A DNA stretch of 64,000 nucleotides. Source: Coniochaeta sp. PMI_546 (Eukaryota; Ascomycota; Sordariomycetes; Coniochaetales; Coniochaetaceae). The first letter of the stretch is position 1. Each line of letters starts with the position of its first letter. The notes beneath the pieces were generated by a model, which saw nothing but the letters and a program-made list of their open reading frames with translations, was not told the DNA's origin and made no database searches. Shown piece by piece: positions 21,636-33,488 of this stretch. The position numbers and the translations under genes are program-made. The stretch spans positions 999,362-1,063,361 of the forward strand of contig MU271148.1 in the NCBI GenBank assembly GCA_021432605.1, in the 5' to 3' direction.

Positions 21636-22144
21636 TAGAGTAGACCGAATCAGCGCTGCGAGCAGTTGGTCAAAGCAAAATATATTTAATCATTTGGTAT
21701 CAAGATTCAGATTTGAACCTCCAGCTTTTTGGTCATGTTGCTCCGCAAACCCCAGGTATCTCATGCTCGCACCAATAACTCGTACGGACTTGGATCCTCG
21801 CAGGAACGCCAGGGAGAATAGTACGAGATTCCCTTGTCTCACACTATTGGCTGGAAGCGCAAATCAACATGTCTCCTAGAGGCATTGACTGAGGACAGGT
21901 AGGCCGTCCTTCGTCGATCTCGTCGCCTTGTCAGTCAGAGTGCATGATGCTCAATTCGAAATTGGGCCATTAAAGAGAAAAGCAGGAATATCAGATTGGC
22001 ATTACCACCAACCACGTCGTCATTCGTATCAATGCCCGCACGGTCGGACAGTCATGAATATTCGTAGAGAAACATTGCTGAGCTATTTCCAAATCACCGC
22101 CCACCGTCTCTAGGTCGTCTCCCACATATCTCGAGGAGTTCTAT
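21636..22144. other. Convergent intergenic region
   Basis: No gene is seen. A tRNA-like B-box (GGTTCAAATC on the minus strand near 21710) does not fold into a tRNA. Confidence 0.5.
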
Positions 22145-25100
22145 TCACATATGATCATGTTCACCGGATATGTTGTTCTCGAAGTACTCGAGGACGTTCT
22201 CCGGTAGGTACTCCAGCCACGTGGCTGAGACATCGTTGGTCAAGCCCAGTTGGCCAATATCTATCTCTTGGCTGCCGAGCGTGATGACGTCTGTCATACC
22301 CACAGCACCGAGATAGGGGTAAGCGCCTGACATTAAGCCACTTTGAGCAAAGTCCGAATGATACGGTGCGCGGCTGCCACTGCCTGAACTATGATTACTA
22401 ACACCATTAGGCCGATTGTTGTGGTGATGTGCATGGTTATGGTTGTGGTGAGCATTGGACCCCGGGTCGGTGAGAGTACTGGCCGGCGATGCTCCGTGAC
22501 CACCTGAGCCCTCGTAAGCAGAGGAGTGCTGAGAAGAGGGTGTATACGAAGTAGGAGGCGGGTGTGAGTGGTGCGGTTGAGACATGCCGGAATGTATGTG
22601 CCCTCCATTGTCGCTCGAATGGCTCCGGGCGTCGAGCTCATCAGACTGCAGGGATTCATATTTCAGGAAAGTTCGGCTATGTGCACCGGTGGCAGATGAC
22701 ACGGACAATCGCTGAGCCTTCGCAGAGTGTACATGGTGTCGAATAGCCGACATGTTCGGCTGCGGGTAGGGAGGCGGAAACATCGACGTTGTGTCCGGGA
22801 GACTCTGCCTGATCGGGTCGTATATCATGTTCCCAGGAGGTGTAGGAGCAGACACGGGTGCAGACGTTGGAGGCTGCTGGGGAACAACGGGTGTCGCCGA
22901 GACGTTGTTCTGGTACAGTAAGGTCAAGCTCGGGTTTGGAGAGTTGGTCGTTCCGGTCAATGACAAGGCCATGGGGACAATGTTAGGCGAGGCTGGGTGA
23001 TCGAGTTTGGCGAAGCGCGTGAGAGAAGCTCGCCGGGGAAGCTTCGCATCCTCGATTTCTTCGTTGGTGTACGTTTCGCAGTCCCAGATGCCCTTCGACC
23101 TCTGATCGAGGGCCGTCAGGATGTATTTGACTCCGCTCCAATAATCATGCAAGTGCTGCAGTGACTTGTAGCATCTCTGGTAGTTCTGATTGGCGGTAGA
23201 GGTCAACAGGAGGTGCTTTCTCGAGTGCTTGTTGTGCGCAGACGTGTGTGACCCGAACCTGGCGTCTGGTCGCGGTGACGGCTCCCTAGACGGCGGCACA
23301 GAGTCCTTGGCGGCTGACTCCATGAGGAACGCGCAGGCAGCGATGTACATTGGCTGAGATGTGAAAGGGTTCCCAATGAAGCTTTTGGGGTCTATCAGCT
23401 CAGCAAAAGCCAAAATATCCGAGATAGTTTTGGCACTCGACATAGATAGCTCGTGGCTGTTAGGGAGTAGCTGCGCACGACTAAAACTCCCGAACGGCAT
23501 TACCAGCGTCGGTTGATGGAGAACAATGATGAGTGCGTGAAACCAGAAATGCAAGAGGATGAAGGTGGTGCCCTGCCCTGCCTTCACGTACTCCTGGAAG
23601 TTTTGGGCACTGAAGTTGAGCCGTGGATCTTGGTTCTGGTAAATCTGTGTAAGATCGCTTTCCATTTGGGCAAGCTTGCTCATCTTGTCTTCGGTCAAAT
23701 CGTTCGGACTGCTGATCTTGTTCAGGACATCTGATACACGGCCATATAGATGTATGATGCGAATGAAGTGCGGAAAGGGGGCTGGCCAGCCTGACACGGG
23801 GTCTACTGTCGGCTCCGGCAATGCAAGCTCAAAGTCGTCGTCCCGAAAGGTTACAGGGCGGCCAGTTCCAGAAGAAATAACTCGGTCCAGAACAAAGACG
23901 GCCCAGAATGTGTCGATGCGCTCTTGCTCGATATCGTGCTGCTCCTCGGGGCTTGGCGTGTCGTCGTCGTCGTTTTGCTTGCTCTCGTTGATGTCGCCAT
24001 CGCTAGCCTTGCGGCTCCATGTTCTGGTGTACCATGGGTCTTTCTCTCCCTGGTATTTGACGCCGACCATTTTCTGCAGGCCCAGGTCAACAGCCATCCG
24101 TATAGCCAGCCCGAGATACATCCACAGCGTGCTATCCTGGTTCTCGCCAAAGCCTTCGTAGGCCATCAACAAGCAGGCTTGAACCGCGCCCACCGACGGG
24201 CACGGAAATGTCTCGACTGTTGCATTCTTTGCTCGCTGGGCGAAAACATGTCCGCACTGGGATCGCTCGGTCTTGCCGTCCCCTTCACGAGTGGCTACAG
24301 ATAGCTCGGTAAACCTCGCAGCCAACGCACATATGGAGTCAACCAACATTGGCTCAAGCCGCTTCTCTTTCAGCATTCGGAGACAGCGCTCTTCCCGGAG
24401 AAAAGGATAGTTGCACCCGAGCCGTAGGAAAAATGTCCTTACGAGATCGATGATCAGGGGGTCCACCGGAGAAGAATCGTTCGGATCATAAGTAGGGAGC
24501 TCCTCCAAGCTCTCCAATATAGTCTCAGTGTGCAATGGTGCAGCATAATCAGCACCTTGCTGTCCTAGGAAAGAGTTGGGTGATACCGCTGAAAAGGAAC
24601 CGCCTCGACTCCTCCGACGGTCTCGTACCGAGACATTCACCACCATCTGCTTGAAGCCAGGCACGATCGCTGTTGGGCCAAAGTATCTGAAGTACGGCAC
24701 TCGGTGGCTTTCAATATGGTGCTGTAACGGGGAACGATTGTTTGAACTCCGGCCATCCTCCGAGTATGACGGATTACGCGGTGGATAATGCGGTTGCTGA
24801 CGCGCGGTGTTTCCCTGTGACTGCGGTTTTGCTCCCTGCTCCCAGTCATTGCTCTGCATTCTTGGCCAGCCACTGTTTCCATTCATGGTGGCAGAGGAAC
24901 CGCGACGTTCCGCCTTCACCTGGTGAGACGAGAAACTCGCCCGGTGTGCGGACTTACTCTTCCAGTGCCTTCGTTCGTCGTCTACATCAATGTAGTCATC
25001 CTCCGGGTCGTTACTTGAGTCGCCCGCGTCTCCCTGGTCGTTCGTGAAACCAGCTGTTCCACCACTTTGCACTTTTCTCTCGACGATATCCGCGAAACCT

Positions 25101-25360
25101 AGGCAGACGTGCCCGTTTTTGGTGCAGGTGGAGCAGACCGGCTTCTCGCCCGCACACCTCGTCTTGCGTTTGCGACATGTCAGGCAGCTACGGGGCATTG
25201 ACATCAGTACAACGCTCACCACTCGTTCATCCCAAGGCAGAATAACATCCAAGGAGCGAGACATGCGGACAGCTTCAATCAACCTGCACAGTCTCCCACC
25301 AACATCGAAAAGGCGCGGACACTGCGTGAAGCAGAAAGAGTCGAACCACTCACGCTGCAT
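22145..25360 (-). CDS. Zn2Cys6 fungal-specific transcription factor
   Basis: A single open frame of 1071 codons encodes a nuclear regulator. The zinc cluster (C-x2-C-x6-C-x6-C-x2-C-x6-C) begins at SCLTCRKRKTRC. The frame starts at 25360, but the first 52-54 codons before the cluster look non-conserved, and the ATG at 25198 (MPRSCL) or 25204 is the more likely start, giving 1017-1019 aa. The central region has the fungal-specific regulatory domain (PF04082-type), from LIIDLVRTFFLRLGCNYPF through ERIDTFWAVFVLDRVISSGTGRP. The C-terminal third is low complexity, rich in Ser, Pro and His, with a His/Asn run near residue 990. The target genes are unknown; the convergent GH31 gene may be unrelated. 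Confidence 0.88.
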   Translation of the reverse strand: MQREWFDSFCFTQCPRLFDVGGRLCRLIEAVRMSRSLDVILPWDERVVSVVLMSMPRSCLTCRKRKTRCAGEKPVCSTCTKNGHVCLGFADIVERKVQSGGTAGFTNDQGDAGDSSNDPEDDYIDVDDERRHWKSKSAHRASFSSHQVKAERRGSSATMNGNSGWPRMQSNDWEQGAKPQSQGNTARQQPHYPPRNPSYSEDGRSSNNRSPLQHHIESHRVPYFRYFGPTAIVPGFKQMVVNVSVRDRRRSRGGSFSAVSPNSFLGQQGADYAAPLHTETILESLEELPTYDPNDSSPVDPLIIDLVRTFFLRLGCNYPFLREERCLRMLKEKRLEPMLVDSICALAARFTELSVATREGDGKTERSQCGHVFAQRAKNATVETFPCPSVGAVQACLLMAYEGFGENQDSTLWMYLGLAIRMAVDLGLQKMVGVKYQGEKDPWYTRTWSRKASDGDINESKQNDDDDTPSPEEQHDIEQERIDTFWAVFVLDRVISSGTGRPVTFRDDDFELALPEPTVDPVSGWPAPFPHFIRIIHLYGRVSDVLNKISSPNDLTEDKMSKLAQMESDLTQIYQNQDPRLNFSAQNFQEYVKAGQGTTFILLHFWFHALIIVLHQPTLVMPFGSFSRAQLLPNSHELSMSSAKTISDILAFAELIDPKSFIGNPFTSQPMYIAACAFLMESAAKDSVPPSREPSPRPDARFGSHTSAHNKHSRKHLLLTSTANQNYQRCYKSLQHLHDYWSGVKYILTALDQRSKGIWDCETYTNEEIEDAKLPRRASLTRFAKLDHPASPNIVPMALSLTGTTNSPNPSLTLLYQNNVSATPVVPQQPPTSAPVSAPTPPGNMIYDPIRQSLPDTTSMFPPPYPQPNMSAIRHHVHSAKAQRLSVSSATGAHSRTFLKYESLQSDELDARSHSSDNGGHIHSGMSQPHHSHPPPTSYTPSSQHSSAYEGSGGHGASPASTLTDPGSNAHHNHNHAHHHNNRPNGVSNHSSGSGSRAPYHSDFAQSGLMSGAYPYLGAVGMTDVITLGSQEIDIGQLGLTNDVSATWLEYLPENVLEYFENNISGEHDHM

Positions 25361-27993
25361 TTACCCTACGCCTCTTGGATGGCGGTTGCCCCTGATTGTT
25401 CACAAAGCGGATTTGCTTCGGCGTCGGGAGCGACCCGTTGATCAGAGTTGTCATGGCCAGGTTTCGTCGTAACAAGTCATGATAACTCGTTTATGGAGCT
25501 ATGTCGTCTCTTCCAAGCTGTTGCGTTTCTTGCTTGTCCTTGGTGTCGACTCCTTTGGGCTAAAATGTTTGGTCGACACAGGCTGAATGGCGGGGTAAGG
25601 ATGAGTGCAACGCAACAGTATGATGGGTGACCTGTGAGGACGAGCGCGAGGGAACTTGGGGGCTTGGATGCTTGACGTGCAGTGAGGATTCGACCGGCGA
25701 TCAACAGACGTGACACCTCAGATCATGGTCACACTGCGGTGAGCTCAAAAGGTGAGAGTGCAGTCATTTTTTCCTGTTTGAGAACCGGAAGCTGCAAGAA
25801 GAGTGCGGCGGGAAGATGAGATGATGGTGGTCCAGGCTAAGCTGGTTAAGATTGGGCGGAAGAGCTCCGGGTGTGATGTGAGATCAGATGCGAGATCAGA
25901 TGCGAGGATGTTGCACCACAGACAGGCAAAGAGGGGATGAGCTGAGACTCTTCCAAGTTTGCGCAGGATTGGAGAGACGGAGCTGGGGCAAACAGGGCAG
26001 GGTAGAGCAGTTTGAGGCGACGATCTCGGCGGGGGGAAAGTCGCGATCGAGAGCGATTTAACGTTTGATCGCGAAAGAGGGAAGGAGAAGCTTAAGCAAG
26101 GCACAGACAGTCCCGTCGCTTTAGCTTTAAGACGGGAGGGAGTGGGGTACTTTCGAGGTAATATTATTACCTTAGGGAAGGAACCGGACGATATGTAGTT
26201 CCCTCCCGCACAGGTCGGACAGTACCTGAACTCAAGTCAAACCCCAGTGCCTGAACTAAGGTAACTTGGAAACTGAGGTGGCTTGGATGAAACCGTGTGG
26301 CAGATGTGCAGATGTGGTTTGTTGGTTCCTACGAATAAGTTGGGAAAATAAAGTACGATCCTTGAGGAGAAAATGTTTGGGGATTTTTGATCACGTTCAA
26401 TAACCGATTTGCGAAATGTCCCTGTCGTGTTCCGGGAGATAAGCACACCTTTGTCGAATCTGGTGAGGTGCATGCCCATTACGAGCAAGAAATGCTGGCA
26501 ATACAAAGGCTGCCGTCCAAAACCATGATGCACCTCAATAACTCCCGTCAAGCAATGTCCCAGATTTCTTCCAGGTTCTCCGCATCTATTTGACATGGCC
26601 GTATGCTCAGCTGTTTTTTTTTAATCGTCCGTTCTTACACCATACAACGAGACCAGAGGCCCGTTCCGACCCTAATTTGCATGGACCGGCTCGATAAGAC
26701 ACTTCTCCAGTATCCACACACTCGACGGGTGAGCTGCAAGTAGTTCCGGCTGGGTCAGGGTTCAGCGGAGAAGACAATGGGGGAGAGGCCTGAAAGAAAA
26801 AGTGATGGCCCTTGGAGTCTGGAGTGTTCTCGAGGTGGTGCCAAAGCATCCTGTCCTACCACTGCTGCTGCATATGCATGGTCGATGCCGCGTCCTGACT
26901 GGTTCCTCCGAATTGGAGACTCAATGAAACAAATCGGAATACAGGATTCGGATGCACTGATGCACGCCATCCAAATGAGCTTCAAACGGCTAGGCCTAAC
27001 AGAGGGTGGACTGAGTTCTGGACACATCCCGACCCGAGGCTTGCCAAGACCTGGTTCGTCCGTGGAACATCGCTCGAATCCGCTAAGAATGATTGGAGGC
27101 GATGCGCAACCGATTTGCCTTACCCTTTCACCCCGGCGCTGCGATAAGGCGTGCTGATCTGCTGCTTGCGCTTGGCCAGCCTGGCCTGGACTCGGAGCCT
27201 CTCATCAGAACGAATGACAGTGCTATCATGAATATCAGTCATATGTCAGGAACGAAAGCTCATCTCTGTGCTCCCTCCGACTTCCTGAGACACGCTGCAA
27301 CAAGAGCACTCGTCATGTCCACGATAGCATGAGAATATAGCCTAATCAGCGTTGGAGAACCCCCCACCTCATCAGTTGCAAGTGAACCCGACTGCTTCGG
27401 CAAGCGAGGTTGCGATGAAATAGCTGAGCCGTGGTATAGCTACCAAGAGTCCTCACACCTCACCAGTAGCTGTCAACTTCGTCAGAACGGTTTCGTCGCC
27501 CACTCTCCATCCACTTAAGCACCATCTTACAGGCCGCGCCAGCCACGTGGTTCATGGCATCCCGCGTCACCAGGCGATTGCTCACCTCGATGAAACAAAG
27601 CCGCATTTTGCCATAAGGGATGTCATCGCGAGGAACGGTAACCGGTATCAGCTGTTCCCAGGTTGTATTATATGTTCATCTCAAGTATGTTCAGCCCAAG
27701 GTATCCAAAATCAGCCTGACCACAACCCAAAGTAAAAACTGCGCAAAGCGAGAGCCAGACCAGAATAGCCAGACCTCTCACTCCCACCACTTACTCCTAC
27801 GCAGACATGAACACAGGCGGTGCTTATCAAGGGGGTCGCGTGGGTCACAATAGCAGTTCCGCACTCCGACGCCGTGAATGCCATCCCCAAATTTTCCCCC
27901 TAACACCACCACATTAGTGCCGTTATAGCATAGCCAAACCCAGCACATGTCCCAAAACCCCATGACAGAACCACTCTGCATTTGCGTAAGGCT
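25361..27993. other. Long intergenic region, no gene seen
   Basis: This 2.6-kb stretch contains the promoter and probable leader of the transcription factor at 22145-25360 and the 3' flank of the next one. A 126-codon frame at 26777-27157 has no recognisable family, signal peptide or splice structure, so I do not call it. Confidence 0.5.
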
Positions 27994-30742
27994 TCAGCCA
28001 AAAACGACATTCACCCCCATATCCTCGCTCACGCGGCGCCACAGATCAGCGCCTCTCCCTCTCTTCTGACGCGTTCTGGTCTTAACACCGGCGCTACTCA
28101 TCGTGCTCCCCCCCACCATCGGGTCCGAAACAAGGCCTTCTCCAAAGAGTTCCTCAAAGGATATCATGGGAAACTCCCCGAGGGGGCTGTATCCGGGTCC
28201 CATAGAGGTGTGCTCGGCCTCCGTCCGGGGCGGGGTATCTCCCCCGTCCACTTCATCAGCCCTCCTCCAGACCTCCTGGACGATCTCCCAAGCCCTCTCG
28301 ATGTTCACCATGCCCTGTCTCCTCTCCACTCCCAGGAATGTCTGCCGGGCCAACGCCCGGTCCTCCTCCGCCGTAGCCTCGCAAGCAGCCACGAACAAGG
28401 GCCAGAGTAGTGCGCCCATGGGCCCCTTTGCCGAGACGGTGCCGGCGCAGTGACGGAGGGAGGCGCGAGTGTGCCGCTGGACGGCATGATGAGAGCGCTC
28501 CAGCTCGTGGACCGTACGGTAGAGGTACACCAGCGCGCTGTGCTTGTATGCTAGAGCGCTGTGCAGGATAGATTGCAACCGGCTGTGTGTGGCTGACAGG
28601 CCTGGCTCTCCGGGTTCACATCCTGTGACACCGCTGCCAGTTGTGCGGTCTGGGTCTTTCTGGTTCGATGTCAGAGACGACTCATCATCAGCGTCGAGTT
28701 CGACGGCACATTTCATCGCGTTAGTCATATCTATATCCTCCTGGTTTGGACTCCAATGCACTTCGTCTACGTCGTCACGGGACGTCGCAGTCGCTGAAAG
28801 CCCGCTGACGGGCATGTATGGTTGCCACGCCTGAAGCGCGTCCTCGATGGACGAGGCTGACATCTCGAACTCGGTGCGCAGCACGGCAATCTTGGCAGAT
28901 GAGGAAGCAGCCTTGCCGTCGACACCATCTGCACCAACCGCCGCATCCAGCTCCGCTTTAAGCGAGGGCAACGTAGAGAGCCGGTGCAAAATGGGCCACA
29001 GAGTCGTTGCCATGCCTAGCAGCGTGTCGACGCTGCTGAGCGGCGATCTGGTAGGTGCGCCAAGCGGTGACAGTGGAGCGAGACACCCCGCAGCCGGCGC
29101 CGCGGATAATGGAGCCGTTCCGTTGGATAGGGCTGCGATCACATCATAGAAGCGAAATGCCCGTTCCAGAAAGGTCGCGGTGGGGTCTGAAGGCTTCTCT
29201 GTGCTGGTGGACATAATTGCAAGAGCGCCTCTTAGATGGCCTTCCACAATATTTGACCGCCCCTTTTGGACCAACTAGTGCCCCTTATCAGTCACCAGAG
29301 ACCAGTGCATGAGATGTGTCGGCAGACTTACCACTTCGTAGTATACCAAGAGGATGATTGCGGCCAGCAATTCGTTCTTGTCAACACCTTGCCCCTCCTT
29401 CCGTATCAGCCTGGCCAGCCCCTGAATAGCTCGGTTGTGGAAGTACATCGAGCGCTCCCCGTTCTCGACACCGCGGTATTCGAGGTGCGCACTAGCAAGG
29501 GCGTACATCGCTTCCGTCACGATGCCACTGCGCGCCGTCAGCGGGAGAACGAGTTGCTGGAACGGATTGCCCGACTCCTCGCGGAAGACGATGAGGTGAG
29601 AGAGCACGTTGCAGAAGTGGTCCACGAGGGCACGGCGGTTAGGGCGGTCCGAGAATTCTGCAAACATCGGGGCGCGGAACTCCAGCAGGGGAGACACGGT
29701 TGGGCTCGGAGCGATCATGGCCAGATCCGGAACAAGAGAACGAGAGGTGTGTGAGGTAGACATGGATCGCTGCCTAGACGTGTTGATTTGGGGCAGACCT
29801 CCGTACCGTACCAGAGCTCCTTGTCCATCTGTGGAGGAGAAGCCAGCCATACTGGCCCGTCTTTGCCGCTCTAGTGTTTCATCTCCCTGGCCATCGTCGT
29901 AAGTGGGTGGAAAGCTATATGACAAGGTGCTAATCGGTGAGAGGCTGTTCATATCGACCATGCTGTCTCCCGTAGCGGAGAAGGTCCCCATGAGAGATGC
30001 GGTATCGAACGAGAATGGAGACGGTATGTCGAGCGGGCTCGTAGCGCCTAATTCGTTATTTGGCCAATTCCGATCCAAGTCTTCCCATACGCGTCCTTGA
30101 GGTAAACCAGGCGCGTTGCCTGCTGCTGGTACGCGGCTCCACTCTCGGTAGTGATGGTCGTTGTTGTTGCCGTCGCTGTCATCGCTGCTGGCATCAGACT
30201 GCTGATGACCTGACACATAAGATAACCTGCCGCCACCGTTGAGCCTAGTAGAGCTTAGCCCAGTGCTGCTTGTGGCCGTCGATTCCCTGGCTCGCCTCTG
30301 CCGAGGCCTCACAGGTTCGTAACTGCATTCGATCCCCCGTTCAGCGCAGCGGTTGCATTGTGGACGCTCCTCGTTGCATTTCTTCTTCTGTATAGCCAGT
30401 TAGACGGCTTCAACGTAGAGAATTCAAATCTTTGCACAGTCATGGCCACGCGGGTTTGTAATAGCCCATGTAGACGTGAACGCAGCAATACAGGTATCGA
30501 AACGGACCTTTTCTTTGCTGTGTGCGCCTTATGTCAGTAAACGAGATTCTTCACTTGTACAAGCAAAAGAACAAGAACGTACCAATATGTGCAGCCTAGA
30601 AATGAAACAAGCAGAAACCGGCAGCCGGTCAGCAAGCAGTGACACAAAAGCTTTCCAGGACTTGGGGAAGCTGCTGTAACTCACCAGCCCTCGACCGCCT
30701 CTTGGGAACTTTCGGCGGGGCCACCCTTGTGTACAGCAACAT
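27994..30742 (-). CDS. Zn2Cys6 transcription factor with micro-exons in the zinc cluster
   Basis: Five exons give 805 aa: 30742-30685 (58 nt), 30595-30583 (13 nt), 30517-30508 (10 nt), 30387-29332 and 29274-27994. Phases agree throughout. The assembled N-terminus is [12 protein letters not shown] followed by cysteines at 21, 24, 31, 38, 41 and 48, a canonical C-x2-C-x6-C-x6-C-x2-C-x6-C binuclear cluster. Without both tiny exons the first two cysteines are lost. A Ser-rich linker follows, then a PF11951-type fungal regulatory domain from about residue 250 ([21 protein letters not shown]) across the last intron (VYYEV/LVQKGRS). A C-terminal patch contains short acidic/Ser-rich stretches. It is a nuclear DNA-binding regulator with unknown targets, transcribed in the same direction as the preceding regulator. 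Confidence 0.85.
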
Positions 30743-33488
30743 GATGCTATCTTTGCGTTACTTCGGCATTCAACGCATGTGGTTCATCAATGCATGAGCT
30801 CTTCCTCCACCTCACATCCGATCTATTCGCGTCTCTCCTTCGACGCCCAACCAAGATACGAGACAAATTATGGACCAAACTTGGGGTCTTCCAGGTCTCT
30901 GAGCACGGTCACTTTGAAGATACGATTTGGGGAAACTTACACTGAATCAGTTCATGCCTTGACGGTGGTTTTTTCAATGGGAAAAAAGATGAAGTTATTC
31001 GCACCAGAAGTGGATAGGGTCCAAGGTCACGGGTCAAAATAGGTGTAATGGGCAGTGGAAAGTGGAGAAGAAGGCGGGGGAAGGAGTCTTTAATGGTTTC
31101 ACGAAAGAGACGTCCACAGCCTAGAAAGAGAGACGAAAAAAGCACTGTCAGAGCTAGAGAGTACCTAGGATACACGGTGAGTGTATAAATGGATTTTAGA
31201 GTCTACCTAGACTGGTGACACCGAGGACGAAGTCTCCCCTCTCAACAAGGACATGGTCCGTACCTGCCAAGGCCGGCGATGATCAATTCTCATTGATGTG
31301 GAGAAATCTGCGGGGTCACGCACCCCGGACTCAAAAAGAGGGATTTGCGGGACGACATCGAGCTGCGGGCACCTTTCCCAAACGAAGGGCTTCAATCCTC
31401 TCGTGAACAGCGGGGCCGGCACCTTCCACGTGATGAGATGAGCAAACGAAACAAGGGCTCGTCGATTAGGAAGCGTCACAGTATGTGATGGTGACAACAC
31501 GCCCGGTCGGAAACATAACCTCTTTGAGCTTCAAGTGCACACGCAGCAAAGCGACGCAGCTATGAGAGGGGCATCACTGCTCCGAACTTCTGTTTTGACT
31601 CGCACGACCCCCCTCTTCATCATGTAGCAATATCTGTGACAGCGCTCTGGAGCCAGATTGGACATTAAGCCGTGATTTGATATTTCTACCGGGTCTTCTA
31701 CCCCATTGTGCCTCGTCAAAGCTACCCGTCTGGGATAACAAGCTTATTCTCAACTACCATCGCCAACCGTTGCACATGCACATCTACAGCAAACTTACCC
31801 CGCAACTTAGGGGTGGCGTGAGTATTGTGTATCCTGGAACTGTCCTGGTCGCGGTGCCAACCTCAAGATCTACTGTGGTAGATTGCAGAGTGCTTCAGGT
31901 AGGTCATCCGTCTGCTGAGTCGTCAGCTGCATTCTGCACCAAAACAGCTCTGAGAAATAGACCACGCGTAAATAACAGGCGGTGAGTGAGTTGGGACACC
32001 TTGCTGTGAGCAGATCTACAACGATCTCGCCAAGCTCAACGGTCGACTTCGGAACCTGATTCCATTTTGCCTGGTACGGACCGCTCGGAGCCGGATCATG
32101 GCCAAATTACCGCCGAGGTCCTCAAAAAGTGTGCCTCTGCAACCGAATCTTGCGGTTGAGCTTTGGTATACTTTGTAGTTAAGATCCGGTCTAGTACCAC
32201 CTAGCACGTGCGGCCCTGCGGTTGACGAAGTACGCTAAGTCAGGATGAAACAATACCGCACCAACAGCACGTTTATTATCTGCACCTAGCAAGCAAGCAA
32301 GGCAAACTGCATGTTTGGCTGCCTTTTTGGTGTCTTGCAGCAAACCAACAATCACTTGACTTCGAGGGGTTGGGTGTCGAATACGGTCGGCAAGCCCAAC
32401 AACATTGCTGATGACAGAGAATGCCGCTCATGCTTTATCATGATACGCCAAAAATATCCCTTGCTGTGTCATGTCAGGCAAAAATCAAAGTCTGTCTTCG
32501 ATTGATGGAGCAGTCGGTCCGGACAAACCTCGATCGCTGACCGGAATCTGTTTTCATTGGCGATGACGGCTCGGCGATTGCCTCAGACCAGTGAAAGAGG
32601 CTTTCGAACTTGTGCCGTTTCAACCACACCAACTACCAAGGACTGATTTGCGAGTTCATTCGACCGCTTCTGTGTCGAACGCTCTGCCGGCCGTGTTCTT
32701 GGCGTGGGAGCTGAGTTTTTGGGAAGGTCGGAAGACTGTCGTCAGCAAACCAATCATCGTATGTTACGAGCTGACGGGAATGCCACACTCTCCATCCTCA
32801 TTGGGGAGGAGGGTATTCACGGAGACGGCGATGAGTGGCCCCCAAGACGCACTGCATCAAAAAGTGCAGAAAGTGCAGCACCTCAAAATCCGCAATACTA
32901 CCTGACCGGCCTCTTCAGCTTGCGAAAAGAGGGAAGAACTTCTGACGATCGCTCCCAGCTGTCTGGTTTGCCTTTTTCCTTTTTCCAAGTCCCTTGTTGA
33001 TTCCAGAATTCGGCCCCTGTCATTGCTACGTCGAGATCGAAGCGACCTTGTCGATAACGACGACAGATCTCATTTCAGTCCAGAAGCCTGGAACTGACGC
33101 GATAAGGGACTCATCAGCCTTACGCCGCATCAAGGGCTTGGCCGGAAGTCATCCAACTGCAGGCCCGATCGTGGCGCTGATTTGCTGCGCCGCTGTCAGC
33201 AGCACTCGCTCTGTATGGGCCTTTTCTATTATCGACCCATCGCCAGGTAGCAATATTATTATTCTGACACCGAGAGCTGCCTCCCAATTTTTCCCTTCTC
33301 AAAGTCTGAACAAGGACTTCAAGATCTTCCCGGGCCAGCCGGTATTTAAGTTTACAGCAAAGCATCAGCTCGAGCGGGGCCAGTACAGATGGTATTCCAA
33401 CACCGATAGAGGTTCGGTCTGGAGCGACATTGCCGAATTGAGGGGACAGCACTGCGTCAATCCAACACAAAAGTTCTGCAAAGAAATA
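30743..33488. other. Long intergenic region, no gene seen
   Basis: This is a divergent gap of 2.7 kb between the transcription factor (minus) and the Cys-rich gene (plus). An open frame reaches upstream from 33489 to about 32994, but it lacks family features and is best read as promoter and leader. A TATTTAAG-like element lies near 33343. Confidence 0.5.

Noticed and set aside
21690-21790. Possible minus-strand tRNA (B-box GGTTCAAATC and a 5-bp terminal pairing TTGGT/ACCAA)
   Set aside because: The T-stem does not pair beyond the first base pairs, the A-box is poor and the length is wrong. At most it is a degenerate remnant.
25160-25215. A 32-nt GTGAGC...GTAG segment just before the zinc cluster of the 1071-codon regulator, read as an intron
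   Set aside because: It is too short for a fungal intron, and removing it deletes the first cysteine region. A downstream start codon explains the weak N-terminus better.
26777-27157. 126-codon plus-strand frame
   Set aside because: No family resemblance, signal peptide, splice structure or promoter element. The length is within chance for this base composition.
32994-33488. Upstream extension of the Cys-rich gene's open frame
   Set aside because: It would place 165 non-conserved residues before a clear signal peptide. The ATG at 33489 is the sensible start.
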